43,751 bases of DNA from Planosporangium flavigriseum (GTDB lineage: Bacteria > Actinomycetota > Actinomycetes > Mycobacteriales > Micromonosporaceae): contig NZ_JAATVW010000030.1 in NCBI RefSeq assembly GCF_011947225.1, positions 1 to 43,751 of the forward strand, written 5' to 3'. The notes beneath the pieces are model-generated. The model was not told the origin of the DNA. It made no database searches and worked only from the letters and a program-made list of their open reading frames with translations. Each line of letters begins with the position of its first letter. Position 1 is the first letter of the stretch. The translations under genes were made by a program, and so were the position numbers. This document shows, one piece after another, positions 38,616 to 43,751 of this stretch.

Positions 38616-39890
38616 GTGGGCATACCCGGATACCGCGACGAGCCTGCTCCAGCCTGGGATTCGCAGGCACTGGTCGATCCGTCCGAGGCCGAGGAGTTCC
38701 TGTGCCTGCTCCATGACGAGCACCCGGAACTCGGGCCGGTTCGTCACCGCCTGACCCAGGTACGCCAGGAGATCGCCGAATCGGGGACATACGTCCACAC
38801 CCCGGATGAGCTGACGTACGGTGCGCGGATTGCGTGGCGCAACGCCAGCCGCTGCATCGGCCGCCTGTACTGGCGCAGCCTGCTGGTGCGCGACCTGCGC
38901 GCGGTACGCACGCCGGAAGGCGTCTTCGCTGAGCTGGTCCGCCACCTCGAGGTCGCAGGTGGCAACCGCGGTGACGCCCCTGGCAGCCGCCGCATCCGAC
39001 CGGTCATCTCCGTCTTCGCGCCGGCGCACCCGGGCAAAATGCCGGCCGTACGACTGTGGAACGAGCAGCTCATCCGCTACGCCGGCTACCGCAACACCGA
39101 CGGCTCGGTCGTCGGCGACCCGCGCTACGCGGAGTTCACGGAGGCGGTGACGGCGCTGGGCTGGCGCGGCAAGGGCGAACGCTTCGACGTACTCCCGCTC
39201 GTGCTCGAGTCGCCGCTCGGCGGTCCGCGCCTGTTCGACCTGCCCGAGCACGCCATCGTCGAGGTGCCGCTGGCCCACCCGGAGTACCCGTGGTTCGCCG
39301 AACTGGGGCTGCGCTGGCACGCCGTCCCCGCCATCTCGAACATGCGCCTGTCGATCGGCGGCGTCAGCTACCCGCTCGCACCGTTCAACGGCTGGTACAT
39401 GGGCACCGAGATCGGCGCCCGCAACCTCGCCGACCCCGACCGCTACGACCAGCTCCCCGTCGTCGCCGCCCGGCTCGGCCTGGACACCTCCAGCGAAACC
39501 ACCCTGTGGAGGGACCGCGCCCTGGTCGAACTGAACCGGGCGGTGCTGTGGTCGTTCGAACGCGCCGGACTGCGCATCAGCGACCACCACACCGAATCGC
39601 GCCGGTTCCTCGACCACCTCGCCAAGGAGGAGCGCGCCGGCCGCAAGACGCCCGCGGACTGGACCTGGATCGTGCCACCGCTATCGGGCGCAGCCACCCC
39701 GGTCTTCCACCGGTACTACCACGAGGCCGACCAGCGGCCGAACTTCTACCTCGACCAGGAGACCGCCGAGCTGGGCCGCCGTGGCCGTCGCGACACGACT
39801 GCCGCTTCGCCTCCCGCCTGGCCCTTCCGGCAGCGGCCACCGGCATCCGATCAGCCGGAGTCCGCGGGCAGTCCGCATAGCCGTCTCTGA
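38616..39890 (+). CDS. nos: Nitric oxide synthase oxygenase, copy 2
   Basis: A 424-residue NOS oxygenase, aligned without gaps to copy 1 from the start to residue ~388. It keeps Cys80 in [10 protein letters not shown], the pterin/substrate region and PVFHRYY, so it should be active. The GTG start follows GGGGAGAGG by 5 nt. The last ~36 residues (after AELGR) are unrelated to copy 1, rich in Arg/Pro/Ser, and look like read-through of formerly non-coding DNA upstream of the alcohol dehydrogenase gene. Two tandem nos genes are unusual; the copies may be differently regulated or simply recent duplicates. Confidence 0.92.
   Translation: MGIPGYRDEPAPAWDSQALVDPSEAEEFLCLLHDEHPELGPVRHRLTQVRQEIAESGTYVHTPDELTYGARIAWRNASRCIGRLYWRSLLVRDLRAVRTPEGVFAELVRHLEVAGGNRGDAPGSRRIRPVISVFAPAHPGKMPAVRLWNEQLIRYAGYRNTDGSVVGDPRYAEFTEAVTALGWRGKGERFDVLPLVLESPLGGPRLFDLPEHAIVEVPLAHPEYPWFAELGLRWHAVPAISNMRLSIGGVSYPLAPFNGWYMGTEIGARNLADPDRYDQLPVVAARLGLDTSSETTLWRDRALVELNRAVLWSFERAGLRISDHHTESRRFLDHLAKEERAGRKTPADWTWIVPPLSGAATPVFHRYYHEADQRPNFYLDQETAELGRRGRRDTTAASPPAWPFRQRPPASDQPESAGSPHSRL
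39054..39176 (+). repeat. 123-bp identical tract (copy 2)
   Basis: The partner of 37665-37787. Confidence 0.85.
39351..39779 (+). repeat. 429-bp identical tract (copy 2)
   Basis: The partner of 37962-38390; its right end is the junction with the unrelated tail of copy 2. Confidence 0.9.
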
Positions 39891-39912
39891 GGCGGGGACG
39901 CAGACTTGGGTC

Positions 39913-40911
39913 ATGCGCGCCTGGCAGGTCCACCGCCCCGGCCCGATCGGGACCGGCCCGCTGCGGCTGGCCGACATCCCGGTTCCGTCCCCGGCGCCCG
40001 ACGAGTTGCTCGTGCAGGTGCACGCCTGCGGGGTGTGCCGGACCGACCTGCACATCGCCGAAGGTGACCTGCCCGTCCACAAGCCGGACGTGGTGCCCGG
40101 CCACGAGGTCGTCGGCACGGTCGCCGCGGTCGGCGACGCGGTACAGGGTTTCCTCATCGGCGATCGCGTCGGCATCGCCTGGCTGCGGCACACCGACGGC
40201 GTGTGCGCGTACTGCCAGCGCGGCGGGGAGAACCTCTGCCCCCAGTCGCGCTACACCGGCTGGGACGCAGACGGCGGGTACGCCGACTACGCGACGGTGC
40301 CGGCCGATTTCGCGTACCAGCTTCCCGAGGGGTACGAGAACACCGAACTCGCGCCGCTGCTGTGCGCCGGGATCATCGGGTACCGGGCACTGCTCCGCTC
40401 CGACCTGCCGCCCGACGGGCGGCTGGGCATCTACGGCTTCGGCGGGTCGGCGCACCTGGCCATGCAGGTGGCGCTCGCGCGGGGCGCCTCCGTGCACGTC
40501 CTGACGCGCTCGGTGGCGCACCAGGAGCTCGCCCTTGAACTTGGTGCCACGTCGGTGGGTGACGCCACGGAGGAGCCACCTGAGCGGCTCGACTCGGCCA
40601 TCCTGTTCGCGCCGGTCGGTGACCTGGTGCCCGTTGCGCTCGCCGCGCTGGACCGGGGTGGAACCCTCGCAATCGCCGGGATCCACCTCACCGACGTGCC
40701 GCCGCTGCACTACGAACGGCACCTGTTCTACGAGCGGACCCTGCGCAGCGTCACCGCCAACACCCGCGAGGACGCCCGGCAGTTCCTCGCGTTCGCGCAG
40801 GACCACCGGCTACACGTCCGGGTGAACCCCTACCCGTTCGACGACGCCGCGCTGGCCCTCGAAGACCTCGAGGCCGACCGGGTCAACGGCGCCGCCGTCA
40901 TCGTCATGTGA
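39913..40911 (+). CDS. Zinc-dependent alcohol dehydrogenase
   Basis: A 332-residue medium-chain dehydrogenase. The catalytic-zinc ligands are in CGVCRTDLH and GHEVVG; the structural zinc site is [12 protein letters not shown]; the NAD-binding motif is [16 protein letters not shown]. It is of the AdhA/propanol-preferring subgroup. The ATG at 39913 ([11 protein letters not shown]) matches the family start; a longer frame to 39781 runs inside the nos gene and is not credible. It follows the second nos gene after 22 nt on the same strand, so it could be cotranscribed. A link to NO chemistry (for example nitrosothiol reduction) is possible but it is not a class III (GSNO reductase) type by sequence. 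Confidence 0.92.
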   Translation: MRAWQVHRPGPIGTGPLRLADIPVPSPAPDELLVQVHACGVCRTDLHIAEGDLPVHKPDVVPGHEVVGTVAAVGDAVQGFLIGDRVGIAWLRHTDGVCAYCQRGGENLCPQSRYTGWDADGGYADYATVPADFAYQLPEGYENTELAPLLCAGIIGYRALLRSDLPPDGRLGIYGFGGSAHLAMQVALARGASVHVLTRSVAHQELALELGATSVGDATEEPPERLDSAILFAPVGDLVPVALAALDRGGTLAIAGIHLTDVPPLHYERHLFYERTLRSVTANTREDARQFLAFAQDHRLHVRVNPYPFDDAALALEDLEADRVNGAAVIVM

Positions 40912-40933
40912 GGGTTCGTCACGCGAGGCTCCG

Positions 40934-41911
40934 TCACGCCAGGCCCAGGGCGCGCAGCGCACGCTCGGCGTCGGGTCCGTCGGCGACGGGCGCGCCGTCC
41001 GGGGTCGCTGCCCCCGCGAGTACGCGCAGAGCCCCGATCGGGTCGCCGCTGCCGGACAGCCGGCCGTCGGTGACCCGCCAGGTGCTCTCCTTCGGCGGTA
41101 CCCGCACCTCGTCCGCCGGCGCGAAAAGGCCGCTCAGGTCGGCGGCGAGGTACGTGGGCCGCCGCTGCGGCGGTGTGCTCAACACGTCCGCCGCCCCGTG
41201 CGCCCCGGTGAGGACGAGCAGGCTGTCCATGCCGGCCCGGTGGGCACCCTCGATGTCGGTGTCGATGCGATCCCCGACCACCAGCGGCCGGCGTGCCCCG
41301 CGTGCTCGCGCCACCTGCTCGAACAGCGTCGGCTCGGGCTTGCCGACCGCCACGTCCGGCTGCCGGCCCAGCGCCGTGACCAGCACGGCGACGAGTGAAC
41401 CGTTGCCGGGCAGCGGCCCGCGCGGCGTCGGCAGGGTCCGGTCGATGTTCGTCGCGACCCAACTCGCCCCGGCCCGGATGGCCACGGACGCTTCGGCCAA
41501 CTGCTCCCAGCCGACCTTCGGCCCGTACCCCTGCACGACCGCCACCGGAGCGTCGTCGGCCCGATGGACCGGGCGCAACCCCACCTCGGAGATCTCCTCG
41601 TGCAGCGCGGGCGACCCGACCACGAGGACCGGGCTGCCTGCGGGCAGCCGCCCGGCCAGGACGGCGGCGGAGGCCTGCGCCGAGGTCGTCACCTCGTCGG
41701 CCTGCGCGGGTACGCCGATGGTCGACAGCAACGCCGCTACCTCGCTGGCGCGGCGCGAGGCGTTGTTCGTCGCGTACGCCCGCGGCGTGCCCCGCTCGGA
41801 CAGCTTCGCCAGGGCCTCCGGCGCACCGGGAACGGGCTGCTCTCCCAGGTAGACAACCCCGTCCAGGTCGAAGATGACGAGGTCGTACCCGTCAACGAGC
41901 GCCTCGCTCAC
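40934..41911 (-). CDS. HAD-superfamily sugar/nucleotide phosphatase (NagD type)
   Basis: A 325-residue HAD hydrolase. The nucleophile motif is VIFDLDGVVYLGEQPVPGA near residue 11, motif II-like YATNNASR, the C2-cap region and the closing VGDRIDTDIEGAHRAG (motifs III/IV). It is the orthologue by position of Rv1692, which has been described as a glycerol-3-phosphate phosphatase; that activity is inferred only. GTG overlaps the TPR protein stop by 4 nt (GTGA). It converges with the alcohol dehydrogenase gene, 22 nt apart. Confidence 0.9.
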   Translation of the reverse strand: MSEALVDGYDLVIFDLDGVVYLGEQPVPGAPEALAKLSERGTPRAYATNNASRRASEVAALLSTIGVPAQADEVTTSAQASAAVLAGRLPAGSPVLVVGSPALHEEISEVGLRPVHRADDAPVAVVQGYGPKVGWEQLAEASVAIRAGASWVATNIDRTLPTPRGPLPGNGSLVAVLVTALGRQPDVAVGKPEPTLFEQVARARGARRPLVVGDRIDTDIEGAHRAGMDSLLVLTGAHGAADVLSTPPQRRPTYLAADLSGLFAPADEVRVPPKESTWRVTDGRLSGSGDPIGALRVLAGAATPDGAPVADGPDAERALRALGLA

Positions 41912-43751
41912 CGCCTGTCGTCCTCGCGGTCGGTGTCCCGGAGGGCCACGATCCTGGACTCCCGGTCCTCATCCTCGTCGTCCAGCTCTTCGGCCTCGGC
42001 GGCGCGCTCGTCCTCCGCCTCGATGTCGCTCTCGGCGACCTCGTCCTCGAGGTCTTCGTCCTCGTCCTCGTCCTCGTCGCGGTCCTCGTCCTCGTCGCGG
42101 TCCTCGTCCTCGTCCGCTTCGAGGTCTTCATCCGCCTCGAGGTCTTCATCCGCCTCGTCTTCGAACTCCGCGTCCAGGTCCTCGAGCACCACACCGTCGA
42201 GTTCGAGCAGGCGCTCGGCCGCGTCGGTGGTCAGGTCCTCGTCGATGTCCGCCGCCCGACCGAACCACTCCCGCGCCTCGTCCCGGCGCCCGGCCGCGAG
42301 CAGCGCGTCGGCATACGCGTACCGCAGCCGCGCCACCCACGGCTCCCGCGACGCGGAGGTCAGCTCGCGGACCTGCAGCATCGCCACGGCTGCGTCGCGC
42401 TGGCCGAGGTCGCCCCGCGCACCCGCGCCCACGATGAGCAGCTCCACCGCCTCTTCCGGAGCCAGCTTCGACCGATCCGCGGTGCGGTAGATATCGATGG
42501 CGCGCTCCGGACGTCCCAGGGCCCGCTCAGCGTCGGCGATGACCGCGAGATGCGATTGCCGTCCGGTCAGCCGGTGGAACGTGCGAAGCTCCGCGATCGC
42601 AGGCTGCCACTCCCCGTTGTGGTACGCGGCCAGACCCAGCGCCTCACGTACCGCGGCGATGCGCGGTGCGATCCGACGGGCCGCGCGGGCATGCGCAAGC
42701 GCCAGCTCCGGGTCCTCGTCGAGCAGCCGGCCCGTGGCGACCAGGTGACGAGCGACCATCGAGGCGTCCGTCGACTTCAGGCTGCGAAGCTCCTCGCGTA
42801 CGTCCCGGTCGAGATCGCGCGCACTGATGTCCTCCGGAAGCTCCGGTGCCAGGTCGGTACCGCCCCGCCGATCCTCATCGCGCCAATCCGCCCGCGGTCC
42901 ACGGTCGTCCCGGAAGCCCCGGTCACGGTCGCCACGCGGTCCGCGGTCCCGCCGATCGTCGCGCCGCTCCCTGAAGTCGGCGGCCTCGCGCTGCTCGGGA
43001 ATCCCCTGCTCGAGCGGGGCCACATCAACGATGTCGCCCGACGGCTCTTCCACCGCGCCCGGTGCTGAGCGGGCGGCATCGAGGTCTACCGGCTCTTCGC
43101 GCTCCGGCAGCGGCGTCGGCTCGACGGTCGGCCGGCCGCCCCTCTCCTCGGAGCCGGCGCCGTACTCCCGGCGCGCAAATCCGGCCTGACGGGAACCACC
43201 CTCCTGGCGGTACCCGCCCCGCTGCTCGCGGTCGCCGAACCCGCCCCGCTGCTCGCGGTCGTCACGATGGCCGCGGTCGTCACGATGGCCGCGGTCGTCC
43301 CTGCGCTCCGGCCGGGGTCCACGATCCTGGAAACCGGGGCGGTCCCCCCGGCCACGGTCGCCGCCGTAGCCGCGCTCCCGGTCCGGCCGGTACCCCCGAT
43401 CCCGGTCGCCGTAGCGTGCGCGATCATCCCGGTCGCGGTACCCACCGCCCGGACGGCCCCGCTCGCCGCCGCGTTCCTCATAGCGCCGACCCGCTCCGCG
43501 GTCGCGGTCATCGAATCGTCCCCCGCCGAACCGTTCGCCGCCGGGTCGCGTCGGGCGCCCACCGCGGTCCTCGGTACGCGGCCGGCCGCCTGTGTCCCGG
43601 CCGGCCCCGTACGCCGGCCGCCGCTCTCCGCCCTCACGGTCCCGCCACTGCGGGCGCCGCTCGTCTCGGGGCGGGCCGCCGGCGCGGTCGTCGCGGCGGT
43701 ATCCGCCCTGCGGCCGATCGGTGCGCCCACCAGCCTCGTCGCGGCGGTATC
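41908..43751 (-). CDS. TPR protein with Arg/Asp/Gly-rich head and poly-acidic tail (5' end outside window)
   Basis: The frame runs to the right window edge without a stop, giving at least 614 residues; the internal GTG at 43053 is not the true start. The first ~250 visible residues are disordered and dominated by RGG/RDDRG/YRDRD repeats. The middle (~280-480) is a helical repeat region with TPR-like helices (ALAHARAARRIAPRIAAVREALGLAAYHNGEW, broken near residue 330; AIDIYRTADRSKL). The end is acidic, with runs such as EDEDRDEDEDRDEDEDED. It is the positional equivalent of Rv1691. The charge separation could drive phase separation or RNA binding; this is inference. Confidence 0.85.
   Translation of the reverse strand, partial: YRRDEAGGRTDRPQGGYRRDDRAGGPPRDERRPQWRDREGGERRPAYGAGRDTGGRPRTEDRGGRPTRPGGERFGGGRFDDRDRGAGRRYEERGGERGRPGGGYRDRDDRARYGDRDRGYRPDRERGYGGDRGRGDRPGFQDRGPRPERRDDRGHRDDRGHRDDREQRGGFGDREQRGGYRQEGGSRQAGFARREYGAGSEERGGRPTVEPTPLPEREEPVDLDAARSAPGAVEEPSGDIVDVAPLEQGIPEQREAADFRERRDDRRDRGPRGDRDRGFRDDRGPRADWRDEDRRGGTDLAPELPEDISARDLDRDVREELRSLKSTDASMVARHLVATGRLLDEDPELALAHARAARRIAPRIAAVREALGLAAYHNGEWQPAIAELRTFHRLTGRQSHLAVIADAERALGRPERAIDIYRTADRSKLAPEEAVELLIVGAGARGDLGQRDAAVAMLQVRELTSASREPWVARLRYAYADALLAAGRRDEAREWFGRAADIDEDLTTDAAERLLELDGVVLEDLDAEFEDEADEDLEADEDLEADEDEDRDEDEDRDEDEDEDEDLEDEVAESDIEAEDERAAEAEELDDEDEDRESRIVALRDTDREDDRR
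42040..42170 (-). repeat. Acidic codon repeat (Asp/Glu) in the TPR protein
   Basis: Tandem units of TCCTCGTCCTCG and TCGAGGTCTTCATCCGCC on the plus strand encode the DEDED and LEADED runs. The repeats are in frame and multiples of three, so they alter length without breaking the gene. Confidence 0.7.

Noticed and set aside
38292-39617. Minus-strand open frames opposite both nos genes
   Set aside because: They are mirror frames, duplicated only because the nos genes are; no motif is present.
39781-39912. A longer alcohol dehydrogenase starting inside the second nos gene
   Set aside because: The extra residues have no MDR similarity and the family begins at [11 protein letters not shown].
39913-40911. 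S-nitrosoglutathione reductase acting with the nos genes
   Set aside because: The sequence belongs to the short zinc alcohol dehydrogenase subgroup and is not a class III enzyme; kept only as an open question.
42040-42170. Regular short repeats as a CRISPR-like array
   Set aside because: The repeats are in-frame Asp/Glu codons with no spacers and belong to the TPR protein.
43086-43730. A separate minus-strand Gly/Ala/Arg-rich ORF
   Set aside because: It is an out-of-frame reading of the RGG-rich head of the TPR protein, whose own frame is open to the window edge.

Overview
The window is a GC-rich (about 70 % by eye) actinobacterial chromosome segment, most likely from the Micromonosporaceae or a close sporulating relative. 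Three things point there: GTG/TTG starts with 4-nt ATGA/GTGA overlaps throughout; a backbone that matches the order tlyA-nadK-recN-steA-mctB ... pyrG-nudix-xerD ... parA-scpA-scpB-rluB-cmk-der known from Mycobacterium tuberculosis (Rv1691-Rv1713) and many actinomycetes; and a spore-pigment-like type II polyketide cluster placed inside that backbone. No insertion sequence, integrase of phage type, tRNA, rRNA or CRISPR array was seen.

Layout, left to right. 1-337: tail of an unrecognised gene. 307-2312: a fused anthranilate synthase (TrpEG/PhzE type) preceded by a short leader ORF with tandem Trp codons and a perfect hairpin, i.e. a trp attenuator. 2310-9201: der, cmk, rluB, scpB, scpA, parA and xerD (which appears to use a CTG start overlapping the ald stop). 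9198-12936: ald, a NUDIX ADP-ribose pyrophosphatase and pyrG. 13191-14321: a lone plus-strand membrane protein closed by a 21-bp bidirectional terminator. 14344-23120: a minus-strand type II PKS operon (cupin, KS-alpha, CLF, ACP, aromatase/cyclase, TcmI-like cyclase, tandem-domain cyclase, ABM-ABM-flavoprotein fusion, ABM monooxygenase, P450), with no ketoreductase. 23536-31626: an envelope/division block (phosphatase-like membrane protein, GT4 glycosyltransferase, MurJ flippase, degenerate MraY/WecA-like protein, MctB/SteB, SteA). 31817-36547: recN, nadK, tlyA, a small conserved protein and a protein with a histone-H1-like lysine/alanine tail. 36685-40911: plus-strand accessory genes: an SCP2 protein, two tandem nitric oxide synthase oxygenase genes with long stretches of exact nucleotide identity, and a zinc alcohol dehydrogenase. 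40934-43751: a HAD phosphatase and a partial TPR protein with an Arg/Asp/Gly-rich head and a poly-acidic tail.

How the genes work together. The housekeeping part covers nucleotide supply (pyrG, cmk), ribosome maturation (der, rluB, tlyA), chromosome segregation and repair (parA, scpAB, xerD, recN), NAD metabolism (nadK, NUDIX, ald) and septum/cell-wall work (steA/steB, murJ, GT4). The pigment operon is a self-contained pathway making an unreduced aromatic polyketide that is then oxidised by a flavoprotein, ABM enzymes and a P450. The most unusual item is the tandem nos pair: two full-length reading frames aligned without gaps, with a 429-bp exactly identical tract that ends abruptly where the C-terminal tails become unrelated, which suggests recent duplication with ongoing gene conversion. 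The trp leader, the fused triple-ABM oxidative set and the PNPT-like/MurJ/GT4 grouping are the next most interesting.
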